Shown here piece by piece: positions 46,364 through 56,934 of a stretch of 64,000 nt of DNA (position 1 is its first letter; the number at the start of each line of letters is the position of its first letter). Source of the DNA: Theodoxus fluviatilis. Lineage: Eukaryota > Mollusca > Gastropoda > Cycloneritida > Neritidae. The position numbers were made by a program, and so were the translations under genes. The stretch covers positions 175,001-239,000 of the forward strand of contig JAWQFJ010020418.1 of NCBI GenBank assembly GCA_034096865.1. Reading direction: 5' to 3'. Below the pieces are notes generated by a model, which ran no database searches, had not been told where the DNA came from, and saw only the letters and a program-made list of their open reading frames with translations.

Positions 46364-48865
46364 TGTTTCTGCAACCATAAATAATGTGAAAAAGGGGAAA
46401 ACAACAACAAATATAGACAACTGAGGAGCGAGTTCAATTCAATGACAAGTTTAATCAATAACAAAAGTCAAAAGAAAAGCCCAACCCCAAAAATGGCCAC
46501 CCCAAAACAATAACACACTCCGGACTTCGCGCAAGCCCAATGTAAACACTTCCTCGCCCCAGGCGGGCGGAGTTTCACCGGCTTCTTAGAAGCGGCCCGG
46601 GCTCGGCCAATCACAGCAGCCGCTGAGGTTGACCTGGGCTCCGGGCCATAATTAGCATACAATAACAGCACGCTGTCTTGCTTATGAATGGGTTCACTCT
46701 CACAGTGAATGAAAAGGCTTTCTCGCTCCGCTAACACGGTAACGGCAGGGAGAAGACAAAGTGACAACCAGTAAAACTCAATTCCTCTGACAAAGAATTA
46801 GTTCGAACGTACAGTGGCTCAAAGTTCCAATCGTGCCTTCTTGCAGCAGGGCATGGGATAGCGTCTCTGAAAACCCTCCGCTCAGGCTTACTCGGATAGC
46901 ATCTCAGAACTGTCCAGATTGGTTTGACAACCACTTACTAACTGGCACTTTAACAACACTAGGATCACAGGACCTCACGAGTCCAGCTGTCACCCCCGAC
47001 GGGTAAAGATTTATAAAAGCCAATGCTTACCAAAGTTGTCCCTTCCTTCCACAAGAAAGTACACACATAATCCGATCAGCCGACCCCTGTATCCTCAGTG
47101 ATGGGAGCGCATGAGGTTCCAACCTCAGGCCTCCCCGGTCTCAGCAGCGTCTCTGGTAGTCCGGATGAGAACTGTCCTCTCACCCCCCTCGGTAGGTGGC
47201 TCCGGCACCCGGGCTCCCTCCAGCAGGTAGTCCCAAAGTAGGTCGGGTCACTCCGGTGACCCGAGGATCTCCCCAGTAGACAAGCGTCCGATGTCTGGCG
47301 ATGGCGGCAGCAGCAGTCTGGTCCAGGGATGACCTGCCTACCCCAACCCTGACAAAGCTTTGCTCACTAGACCTGTGACCACTCTAAAGCGAGTCACACT
47401 ATTGCACTACACGGTGCATTACAAGAGAGAGAGAGGAATTGCTCCATGGGTAGAGCGTCTATCGAATGACCTTGACCCCTCCCAACATTCCTAACCTCTA
47501 CTATGCGGTCATAGGCGCGTGCCTACCGCATCCACACGCCTAGCGTGTAACGCGTCAGAACATACGCGTATAGGTGAGGACGGGTTCTCCTAACAGGGCG
47601 CGTTAGAGAATTATAGACTGCTCCACTTAGCATCTTTACGTTAACTCATGAGTCCTGACAAGACAGCTTCTGCTCAGCGACACATAGCACGTAAGTCCCA
47701 CACCTAGTATCCTATACTCGTTTGCTTCCCAGAAGAACAGTATAGATACGACAGAAGGATAGTACCAACTACAGATCCCTCCTTTAATTCCTATCACTCT
47801 CGTAGACGTGATAATCAATTGGAATTAAAACTGACAGAGAATAAGCCCCTTAGGCCCTCTAAGTCACGACATAAAGTCTGGAAGAGACAAAGGCATTGTG
47901 TCACACACGGCTAACACAACCGGCCTCCTCTCACTCATCATTCATTCAGCGGCATGACCCAGAAGTCGAGAATGATGAAAAACACGCCTTTACCCGGCGT
48001 TATTCAGAGAAACCCATTTAGTCTTATCCCCGTTATTCTTGAGTGGCGTATTCCCTTTTTCCCATACCTTTTCACAGGTTAACTCGATGGCGAAACAAGA
48101 GATAAGTTTTTTTCCCGCCCAACTCCCATTCAACGGTCCCACATCATGGCCAGGGCCGGACCCAGGGGGGGGTTCCAGGGGTTCCGGAACCCCCCCCCCC
48201 CTAGAAAAAGCATGTACCTTGGTTTGAGTTTGTTTTTTTAAATATATTTTTTGTGTGTGTCTCCAAAAACAATGCTGCTCTTACCCCTCAAAACAAGGCC
48301 CAGAATGCACCAGATTGCACAGATTTTAACCGTTTTTCAAAAAATTTCCGGGGGGGCATGCCCCCGGACCCCCCTTATTTACATGCCTGCTTCGCAGGCG
48401 CGCGCTCGTGGCTTCGCCACTTCGCTGATTTGTCCCCCCCAACCAAAAAGGAAACCCCCCCCCACAACTCATTTGGTCCGGCCCTGATGGCGTTTCCCTT
48501 CCCAATTAATCCCAATTAGTTTACGACTCAAACCGCACATACCTCAAACAGACTTTTGACGGAGACGGTTGCCACCCTCCTGTGGTATACACAGCGACTA
48601 GGTGGTAGCACTCGCGCGAGGCAGTAAGCCCTCTCACGAGTCTACAGCGGAGCGCGCTGCAACGCGTCTGCTTGCTCAGACAGCAAGCGGTGAAGTGAAT
48701 TCCAGAAGGCGCCAAAACTCTCAACTGCCAGCGTCCCCGATCTCATTAGCCAATGGGATCACTCGATACCCCCTATCATGGGTCATAAGGCACGCGGACT
48801 AACACGTGGAGGTCAAAGTCCACGGAACTCATCTCCGTGACTTAGGAAAAGAACATTCTATCACA
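46364..48865 (-). mobile_element. probable long LTR (solo or tandem remnant)
   Basis: On the minus strand it starts TGTGATAGAATG just after a G-run (AACAGGGGGG) like a polypurine tract. It ends GCAGAAACA directly followed by TGGTGACTGGG, as a primer-binding site would be. TG...CA ends, a flanking polypurine tract and a TGG after CA are the usual LTR marks, and an ATTAAA lies near the 3' end. Without the nested MITE the LTR is about 2.16 kb. Having both internal edges flank one LTR implies a tandem LTR arrangement or coincidence. No second LTR, gag or pol frame is present in the window, so the call rests on ends only. Confidence 0.35.
48146..48491. mobile_element. 336-bp MITE nested in the LTR, with ATGGC duplication
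   Basis: The element occupies 48151-48486. The ends are a perfect 12-bp inverted repeat, CAGGGCCGGACC and GGTCCGGCCCTG. The pentamer ATGGC occurs on both sides (48146-48150 and 48487-48491), consistent with a target-site duplication. The interior has C/G runs and a palindromic patch (GGGGGGGCATGCCCCCGG) but no transposase. It is younger than the sequence it interrupts. Confidence 0.9.
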
Positions 48866-49046
48866 CCCCCCTGTTCACGGTAAAAACCACCCCCCGCCCT
48901 CTGACGGGTAGTAACAGGCCGTGCCCTCCGACCTTAGTTACTAAAAATAACGCCCAGCGTCCGTCCCTAACATACCGGTTAAAGACAATTGAACAGATTA
49001 TGATTTCTTTATTCTTTCCTTCTCTTTCCTTGCGCAATCTTGCGAC

Positions 49047-49048
<2 letters not shown>

Positions 49049-49102
<54 letters not shown>

Positions 49103-49153
49103 CCACCACCACATCCACCATCACCACCACCACCACCACCACCACCACCACCA

Positions 49154-49242
<89 letters not shown>

Positions 49243-49243
49243 A
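49049..49243. repeat. CAT/CAC trinucleotide array
   Basis: (CAT)n, then (CAC)n with an ATCCACCAT variant, then a long pure (CAT)n tract. The pattern resembles the array at 46089-46266, on the other side of the probable LTR. Confidence 0.97.
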
Positions 49244-49440
49244 TCATCATCAAGCATCATCACACCAAGTCATATCCAAACATGCATTGAGCGTGTGCAG
49301 CATAGCGGCTGTCGGGCTGAAGGCCTGAGTGAAAGCGAACAGCAGTATTTAGCTCGGCCAAGGAGTTTTTCAGTCGGTTAGTTCGTTCAATATTCGGCAA
49401 AATAACGCAAACATTTTGAAACGGATTGTAATGAAATTCG

Positions 49441-50067
49441 GTGCTAGGTCAGGGTGCTAGGTCAGGGTGCTAGGTCAGAGTGCTAGGTCAGGGTGCTAGG
49501 TCAGGGTGCTAGGTCAGGGTGCTAGGTCAGGGTGCTAGGTCAGAGTTCTAGGTCAGGGTGCTAGGTCAGGATGCTAGGTCAGGGTGCTAGGTCAGGGTTC
49601 AAGGTCAGGGTGCTAGGTCAGGGTGCTAGGCAGGGTTCTAGGTCAGGGTGCTAGGTCAGGGTGCTAGGTCAGGGTGCTAGGCAGGGTGCTAGGTCAGGGT
49701 GCTAGGTCAGGGTGCTAGGTCAGGGTGCTAGGTCAGGGTACTAGGTCAGGGTGCTAGTTCAGGGTGCTAGGTCAGGGTGTAGGCAGGGTGCTAGGTCAGG
49801 GTTTTAGGTCAGGGTTCTAGGTCAGGGTTCTAGGTCAGGGTGCTAGGTCAGGGTTCTAGGTCAGGGTTCTAGGTCAGGGTGCTAGGTCAGGGTGCTAGGT
49901 CAGGGTGCTAGGTCAGGGTGCTAGGTCAGGGTTCTAGGTCAGGGTGCTAGGTCAGGGTGCTAGGTCAGGGTTCTAGGTCAGGGTGCTAGGTCAGGGTGCT
50001 AGGTCAGGGTGCTAGGTCAGGGTGCTAGGTCAGGGTGCTAGGTCAGGGTGCTAGGTCAGGGTTCTAC
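49441..50067. repeat. 13-bp minisatellite, about 48 copies
   Basis: The unit GGTGCTAGGTCAG is repeated with frequent GGTTCTAGGTCAG variants and a few 12-bp units (for example around 49628 and 49680). No frame is meaningful. Confidence 0.97.
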
Positions 50068-51035
50068 CCCAGGAACAATCCATTAGATTTTGAAGGTTAT
50101 CTATTATCTCGTTTTGGAATTACAACCATAATGAGAAATGTTATCGACGTTGGTCATTGGTCGGCGTGTGCTGCAAGCCAGCATATACGTTCCACACTCA
50201 GGGACCGCTGGTAGGTGCTAAAATTAACTTAACTTCATAGCGTCAGGCCTGACTAGCAGAACATGCTGCCTAAATTATACAGGCCATGGAAGTGGTTATG
50301 TGATACCTCCACCGCTGGGGCTGCCTTGGCGGAGCGCTCTCTCTCGATCAGTCAATGAGTGACCCCAGCGCAATCCAGCAAACAGAAATACATTTTTCAA
50401 ACAAACAAAAAATAATCGTGGTGATGGCGATGATGGTCGTGATGATACCAGTAACTGTGGTGGTGGTGGTGGTCCTGCTGCTGCAGCTGATGTTGCATGG
50501 CTGATGTTGCATGGCTGATGATTGGCTGATTGTGGTTGTGGTTGTGTTGATGGATTCAAAGGTCGTCATTGATTAATTCATTGTATTTGACTTCTAGAGT
50601 CATCCTAGTACATTCGTACCCTCCCCCCCCCCCCCCCCAATGTAAGTATTTCCGTCGCTACCTCAGTCACCTTTTTACTCGTCTGTGTTATTGACTCCAT
50701 CACCAGCAACGACAGCTCAGTTATGTTAGTTTCGTTGGCAAGGTTATTGCTGTCTTCACATCAATTCCCTGAAAAGCGGTCGCAAAACAATCCGGAAATT
50801 TCTACAAGTATGGTTGAAAAAAGGGACTTGCATAAACGAGCCCGGCTTCTTTCAAATATTTAACCAACACATTTTGTCCATTATTCGCCAACCAAGTTTC
50901 ATTGTTGCCTACTGCCGAAAAGACTACTTTTACTATGATTATCTGTCTGAAGCTATTTACCCCTGACCAACAGTCCAACTGTATTGTTGTCTATCTCAAA
51001 CTCAACATGGAGTCTTTGCCTTTTGGAATGAATGA
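50068..51035. other. gene-free stretch
   Basis: No gene. It contains a GGT/GCT-rich patch (50430-50530) and a C17-type run at 50622-50638. Confidence 0.4.
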
Positions 51036-51310
51036 ATGAATGATGGATGGATGGATGGATGAATGGACGGATGGATGGATGGATGATTGAATGGATAACT
51101 GACTGACTGACTGACAGGTTGGCTGGCTGGCTGGCTGGCTGGATGGATGGCTGGCTGGCTGGTTTCCTGACTGACTGACTGACTGACTGACTGACTGACT
51201 GACTGACTGACTGACTGACTGACTGACTGACTGACTGACTGACTGACTGACTGACTGACTGACTGACTGACTGACTGACTGACTGACTGACTGACTGACT
51301 GACTGACTAA
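51036..51310. repeat. (ATGG)n, (GGCT)n and (CTGA)n arrays
   Basis: GAAT/ATGG units (51029-51095) are followed by TGAC, GGCT (51121-51162) and a long pure CTGA/TGAC tract (51168-51308). All are tetranucleotides related by single changes. Confidence 0.97.
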
Positions 51311-51369
51311 ATGAATGAACTAGAGAGCACTCTGAGAGCACAACCCCGCGCCAAGGATGGATGGATGGA

Positions 51370-51544
51370 TAGTGTTTTAAGGCCCAGCAGCCTTCATAGG
51401 CTATTTAAGGCCATTAAGCACGAAAATTACTAGGACAGTTTAGAGTAAATGTAATATCCAGTCACGGCGTCCCTAGTTATTCGCCTCTTACGAATCGCGT
51501 ACGGAGACGCGGCGGGTAAATTCTTACCCCGAACCCACAGGGGG
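51370..51544 (+). repeat. microsatellite-linked dispersed module, copy B
   Basis: Preceded by four ATGG units. It runs from AGTGTTTTAAGGCC through TTCGCCTCTTACGAATCGCG and GGAGACGCGGCGGG to GAACCCACAGGGGG. It has a single, non-amplified tail. Confidence 0.85.
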
Positions 51545-51571
51545 ACCGCGCCAAAAAAGCCACAGTCTGTT

Positions 51572-52410
51572 CCGTGGTCTGTATAACTACTTCAGGCAGG
51601 GTGTTTGACCTGTATAACTACTTCAGGCAGGGTGTTTGACCTGTATAACTACTTCAGGCAGGGTGTTTGGTCTGTAGAACTACTTCAGGCAGGGTGTTTG
51701 ACCTGTATAACTACTTCAGGCAGGGTGTTTGACCTGTAGAACTACTTCAGGTAGGGTATTTGACCTGTATAACTACTTCAGGCAGGGTGTTTGGTCTGTA
51801 TAACTACTTCAGGCAGGGTGTTTGGTCTGTAGAACTACTTCAGGCAGGGTATTTGACCTGTATAACTACTTCAGGCAGGGTGTTTGGTCTGTAGAACTAC
51901 TTCAGGCAGGGTGTTTGACCTGTATAACTACTTCAGGCAGGGTGTTTGGTCTGTATAACTACTTCAGGCAGGGTGTTTGGTCTGTATAACTACTTCAGGC
52001 AGGGTGTTTGGTCTGTATAACTACTTCAGGCAGGGTGTTTGGTCTGTATAACTACTTCAGGCAGGGTGTTTGGTCTGTATAACTACTTCAGGCAGGGTGT
52101 TTGGTCTGTATAACTACTTCAGGCAGGGTGTTTGGTCTGTATAACTACTTCAGGCAGGGTGTTTGGTCTGTATAACTACTTCAGGCAGGGAGTTTGGTCT
52201 GTAGAACTACTTCAGGCAGGGTATTTTGTCTGTATAACTACTTCAGGCAGGGAGTTTGGTCTGTAGAACTACTTCAGGCAGAGTATTTTGTCTGTATAAC
52301 TACTTCAGGCAGGGAGTTTGGTCTGTAGAACTACTTCAGGCAGGGTATTTTGTCTGTATAACTACTGCAGGCAGGGTGTTTGGCCTTTATAACTACTTCA
52401 GGCAGGGTAT
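51572..52410. repeat. 31-bp minisatellite, about 27 copies
   Basis: The unit contains ACTTCAGGCAGGGTGTTTGG and CTGTATAACT. Variant positions are GTATA/GTAGA, TTTGG/TTTGA and GGGTG/GGGAG. Variants are clustered: GACC types at the left end, TTTTGTC and GGAG types at the right. There are no spacers between units, so it is not a CRISPR-like array. Confidence 0.97.
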
Positions 52411-52490
52411 TTGGTCCGCCAGGCCTGACGCTACGAAGTTTGGTTACCTCAACTTCGTTCGTTCGTTAGTTTTTTAATAGTTAGTAAATT

Positions 52491-52798
52491 ATTTAGTTTA
52501 GTTTAGTTTAGTTTAGTTTAGTTTAGTTTAGTTTAGGTTAGTTTAGTTTAGTTTAGTTTAGTTTAGTTTAGTTTAGTTTAGTTTAGTTTAGTTTAGTTTA
52601 GTTTAGTTTAGTTTAGTTTAGTTTAGTTTAGTTTAGTTTAGTGTAGTTTAGTTTAGTTTAGTTTAGTTTAGTTTAGTTTAGTTTAGTTTAGTTTAGGTTA
52701 GTTTAGTTTAGTTTAGGTTAGGTTAGGTTAGGTTAGGTTAGGTTAGGTTAGGTTTAGGTTTAGGTTAGGTTAGGTTAGGTTAGGTTAGATTAGGCTAA
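52491..52798. repeat. (GTTTA)n then (GGTTA)n pentanucleotide array
   Basis: About 45 GTTTA units, with scattered GGTTA, switch at about 52715 to a run of GGTTA units ending near 52785. The second part equals the TTAGG motif of many arthropod telomeres. The graded transition suggests local mutation rather than a telomere insertion. Confidence 0.97.
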
Positions 52799-52800
52799 GT

Positions 52801-54395
52801 GAGGTGGTGATGGTGGTGCCGATGGTGGTGGTTGTGATGTCGTTGTGGAGTTTGTGGTGGTGTTGGTGTTTGTGGTGGTGCCGGTGGTGGTGTTGGTGGT
52901 GGTGGTTGTGGTGCCGGTGGTGGTGGTGGTGTTGGTGGTGGTGGAGGTGTTGATGGTGCCGGTGGTGGTGGTGGTGGTGCTGGTGGTGGTTGGTGGTGGT
53001 GGAGGTTATTGATGGTGGTGGTGCCGGTGGTGGTGTTGGTGGTGGTGGAGGTGTTGATGGTGCCGGTGGTGGTGGTGGTGGTGGTGGAGATGAAGATGGT
53101 GGTGGTCCCGGTGGTGGTGGTGCCGGTGGTGGTGGTGGTGGTGGTGGTGGAGGAGGTGGTGCCGGTGGTGGTGGCGGTGCTGGTCGTGGTTGGTGGCGTT
53201 GGTGGGGGTGCCGGTGATGGTGGTGCCGATGGTGGTGCCGGTGGTGGTGTTGGTGGTGGTGGTGGAGGAGGAGGGTGTGCCGGTGGTGGTGTTGGTGGTG
53301 AAGCCAGTGGGGGTGGTGCCGGTGGGGGTGGTGGTGCCGGTGGTGGTGTTGATGGTGGTGCCGGTGGTGGTGGTGGTGGTCCTTTGGTGGTGGTGCCGGT
53401 GGTGGTGGTGGTGGTGGTGGGGGAGGAGGTTGTGCCGGTGGTTCCGGTGGTGGAGGAGGTGGTGCCGGTGGCCGTGGTGGTGGAGGAGGTGGTGCCGGTG
53501 GTTGTGGTGGTGGAGGAGATGGTGCCAGTGGTGGTAGTGTCGGTCGGTGGTGGTGATGGTGGTGGTGCCGGTTGTGGCGGTGCCGGTGGTGGTGCCGGTG
53601 GTGGTGTTGGTGGTGGTGGTGGTGTCGGTGGTGGTGCCGGTGGTGGTGCCGGCTGTGGCGGTGCCGGTGGTGGTGCCGGTGGTGGTGTTGGTGGTGGTGG
53701 TGGTGCCGGTGGTGGTGCCGGTGGTGGTGCCGGTGGTGGTGCCGGTGATTGTGGTGGTGCCGGTAGTGGTGGTGCCGGTGGTGGTGGTGGTGCTGGTGGT
53801 GGTGATGGTGGAGGAGGTGGTACCGGTGGTGGTAGTGTCGGTGGTAATGATGGTGGTGGTGGTGGTGCCGGTGGTGGTGCCGGTGGTGGTGGTGGTGGTG
53901 CCGGTGGTGGTGGTGGTGCCGGTGGTGGTGATGGTGGAGGAGGTGGTACCGGTGGTGGTAGTGTCGGTGGTAATGATGGTGGTGGTGGTGGTGCCGGTGG
54001 TGGTGGGGCCGGTGGTGGTGATGGTGGTGCCGGTGGTGGTGGTGCCTTTGGTGGTGGTGGTGGTGATGGTGGAGGAGGAGGTGCCGGTGGTGGTAGTGTC
54101 GGTGGTGGTGATGGTGGTGGTGGTGATGCCAGTTGTGGGGTGCCGGTGGTGGTGGTGGTGGTGCCGCCGCTGGTGGTGTTGTGGTGGTATTGGTGGTGGT
54201 GGTGATGATGATGGTGGTGGTGGTGGTGGTGGTGGTGCCGGTGGTGGTGGTGGTGGAGGTGGTGGTGATGATGATGGTGGATGCGGTGGTGGTGGTGATG
54301 ATGGTGGTGATGATAATGGTGGTGGTGGTGGTGATGGTGGTGGTGGTGATGGTGGTAATGTTGGTGGTGGTGGTGGTGATGGTGATAGTAGTGTT
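52801..54395. repeat. 1.6-kb GGT-rich array
   Basis: GGT triplets are interspersed with GCC, GAT, GTT and GGA. A recurrent block GGTGGTGGTGCCGGTGG and longer duplicated segments (for example 53800-53870 with 53925-53990) are visible. Frames of up to 570 codons on both strands are low-complexity (Pro/Thr/His or Gly/Val) and have no codon or domain support. Confidence 0.97.
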
Positions 54396-54919
54396 GCACA
54401 TATCTGATGTGCATTAAAGCTCTTTGCAACGGAGGTCTTTCGCCACGAGGTTCTGTAACTTCCCTCGGTCGATCGCCCCTGAGTGGCCTATGATAGCGTG
54501 GTGACATCCGGTGACATCTGGTCTGAGTTCAGGTTTCCTCTTTTCAGGTTTGTTGCAAACTTCATGTTGTTTCTTAGAGAAATTTCTGTTTACGTTGTGT
54601 CGATAGCAATCCACCGGGGCTTGTTGGTATCTTTCACGAAAGATGTATTGTATTCATCACATCTGTTGACTGCTTCTGTCGACGGAGCAGATTTTTCCAG
54701 AGAGGCGATGCTCTCGTGTTCGTGCGAGCAGGATGACTTGCGTTGACCGATTCATGGGGAATCCATTGACCACGGTATTTCAACTTGCCGAGTTCATGCA
54801 GACCGCGGCCTACAGCGGCATGGCTGCTTCGGAAAGTCGTCACCCACGAGGGTCCTGTAGTTCATGCAAATAACCCTTAAGTCATGTTCTAATTGGGCGT
54901 AATGCCTGATGGGAACGAA
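54396..54919. other. gene-free stretch
   Basis: Moderate GC, no recognised gene or element; short frames on both strands only. Confidence 0.4.
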
Positions 54920-55285
54920 GCCCGAAGTGAACTCATGCGATCTTGTGTCCGGGGACTGTTGAATACGAATAGGCCGTAGTGAACTTACGCGATCTTGTGT
55001 CCGGAGACTGTTGAATACGAATAGGCCGTATTGGCTTACGCGATCTTGTGTCCCGGGAACTTTTGAATACCAATAGGCCGTAGTGGCTTACGCGATCTTG
55101 TGTCCGGGAACTGTTGAATACCAATAGGCCGAAGTGGCTTACGCGATCTTGTGTCCGGGAACTGTTGAATACCAAAAGGCCGTAGAGGCTTACGCGATTT
55201 TGTGTCCGGGAAATGTTGAATACGAATAGGCTGTAGTGGCTTACGCGATCTTGTGTCCGGGGACTGTTGAATACGAATAAACCGC
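54920..55285. repeat. 51-52-bp tandem repeat, 7 copies
   Basis: The core ACGCGATCTTGTGTCCGG recurs at 54935 (as ATGCG), 54987, 55038, 55090, 55141, 55192 and 55243. Units end GTTGAATACGAATAGGCC or GTTGAATACCAATAGGCC. 51 is a multiple of three, so a repeated peptide is open on the minus strand; no independent coding evidence. Confidence 0.97.
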
Positions 55286-55362
55286 AGCTGACTGGAAAGA
55301 TATGCATTCGTCACGAACCCCACCATCGAGTTACATGATAAGCCATGTAGTATTATGTAGCC

Positions 55363-56105
55363 AAGAATATCGACAACCAACTCGCCAAAGCCAGCAGCTC
55401 CTTCGGTTGATTGCAGAGGCGGGTCTGGAGGAATCACTCACCGTGCTTGTCAACAAAGATCCTGGTGTACAGAGTTTGCAGTTGTCACTACTCCTCTCCG
55501 AAGATCTGAAACATGGGTTCTGTACCGGAAGCAAGTGCAGCTTCTGGAACGCTTTTACCAACAGTGGCTCCATCGCGGGCATCAAGGGGCAGGACCACGT
55601 GACAAACAAGGAAGTCTTGGAGCGAGCCCCAAACCCCAGCATTGAGGCCGTGCTTCTGACCAGACAGCTCCGCTGGGCAGGACATCTGTCAAGCATTGAG
55701 GACATGCGATTGCCCAAAGCTGTGTTCTGTGGACAGTCATGCCAGGGCAAACGTGACAGAGGAGCCCCACGAAAGAACTTCAAGGATCAACTGAAGTGCC
55801 AGCTCAGTGTGGCTGGTATCCCACAGGAAGACTGGGAAACCCAAGCCAAAGACTACGACAGGTGGAGGACATTGTTAAAGCGAGGAGCTGAGGCATTCAA
55901 ACCAGCTAGAAAAGAGGTTGTAGAAGATAAGCGCAGACGGAGGAAAAACATAAGTTGCCCAGAGTCCCCTACCCAGAGATTCCCATGCCCGATGTGTGCT
56001 AGTGTGTCGGTTAAAGATTGGCCAACACGGTTACCAGCGGGCATGTCGCCAGACTCTCCTCTCAGTGATCCTGGATCCGAGGAACCAGTCATCATCTTAA
56101 TGTAG
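55363..56105 (+). pseudogene. decayed LINE C-terminal region (frameshifted)
   Basis: Reverse transcriptase C-terminal landmarks appear in three different frames. SSSFG (with TGA replacing the next Arg) is near 55405, an ETWVLYRKQVQLLERF block starts at 55508, and VTNKEVLERA, RQLRWAGHLSSIEDMRLPK and KRDRGAPRKNFKDQ are in the frame that ends at 56103. A terminal Cys-x2-Cys (FPCPMC) remains from the C-terminal zinc-knuckle usual in this group, but its His part is lost. At least two frameshifts and one stop make it inactive. This is a different LINE clade from the CR1/L2-like copy at 3949. Confidence 0.85.
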
Positions 56106-56128
56106 CCACATTACCGGAATTTGGCCTT

Positions 56129-56339
56129 CGATGGATGGATGGATGGGTGGGTGGGTGGATGGATGGATGGATGGATGGATGGATGGATGGATGGGTGGCT
56201 GGGTGGATGGATGGATGGATGGATGGATGGATGGATGGATGGATGGATGGATGGATGGATGGATGGGTGGTTGGTTGGGTGGGTGGGTGGGTTGGTGGGT
56301 GAGTGGGTGGGTGGGTGAGTGGGTGGATGGATGGATGGA
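56129..56339. repeat. (ATGG)n microsatellite
   Basis: ATGG units with GTGG, TTGG and GAGTGG variants start about 24 bases after the LINE stop codon. It may be the LINE's 3' tail, the 5' microsatellite of the next module, or both. Confidence 0.97.
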
Positions 56340-56496
56340 AGGAGTTTTACGGCATATCAGCCTTTGTAGGCTATGTAAGGCTATTAAGCAAGAAAACCAC
56401 TAGAATAGTTCCAAGTAAGCGCAATTTAAGCCACGATGTCCCTATTCATTCGCCTCTTACGAATCATGTAGGGAGGCACCCCAAACCCACAGGGGG
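56340..56496 (+). repeat. microsatellite-linked dispersed module, copy C
   Basis: Starts GGAGTTTTACGGCATATCAG right after ATGG units and ends AACCCACAGGGGG. About 17 bases that other copies have (GCGGCGGGTNNATTCTTA region) are missing before the end. Confidence 0.85.
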
Positions 56497-56934
56497 ATTT
56501 GGCCTTCTAAGTACATTTCGATTTGAATAATGTAGCAATGTGAACGTACTTGTGGTGTATTCTACGTATAGCTTTGAGAAATGATACTGTTCTTTGGTTA
56601 CGGTTTCTTAGTATCTGTGTCAGAAATTTAAAAAATGAGCGTTTTGCTTGCAAACTGAAAAGACTAGTGTACAAGTATAGTTTACTTGTAACCCCCAATG
56701 GTAAAGAGCACATCGACCTTCGAGGTACACGTTCACCGATGTCAATGTCGAACTCCGGACACTTGCCTTAAGTTGCAAAAGTCGGCGTAAGCATCGCTCA
56801 ATTAGAACACGTCCTCACAGCTGTGCCTGGCTGTGCGCTTCCCCCTTGTCTGCAGCTGTGTTTGTCGCAAGGTGCCAGCAAAGGCCGGCAAGTGGCCCAG
56901 TGATCAGGGAGTAACGTGCAGAGTGGTTAGAGTT
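56497..56934. other. gene-free stretch
   Basis: AT-rich then GC-richer; no gene or named repeat recognised. Confidence 0.4.

Noticed and set aside
47450..47490. A-box-like TGGGTAGAGCG inside the probable LTR
   Set aside because: No B box follows; not a tRNA gene.
51572..52410. CRISPR-like direct repeat array
   Set aside because: Units are contiguous with no spacers and the genome is animal.
52715..52785. Telomere remnant
   Set aside because: The run grades from the adjacent GTTTA array, so local mutation explains it better.
52785..54507. Open frames of 398-570 codons on both strands
   Set aside because: They are products of the GGT array; composition is almost only Gly/Val or Pro/Thr/His and there is no domain or start context.
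54933..55437. 124-133-codon minus frames with repeated SRTQDRVSHYGLLVFN-type units
   Set aside because: They mirror the 51-bp tandem array; no independent coding evidence.
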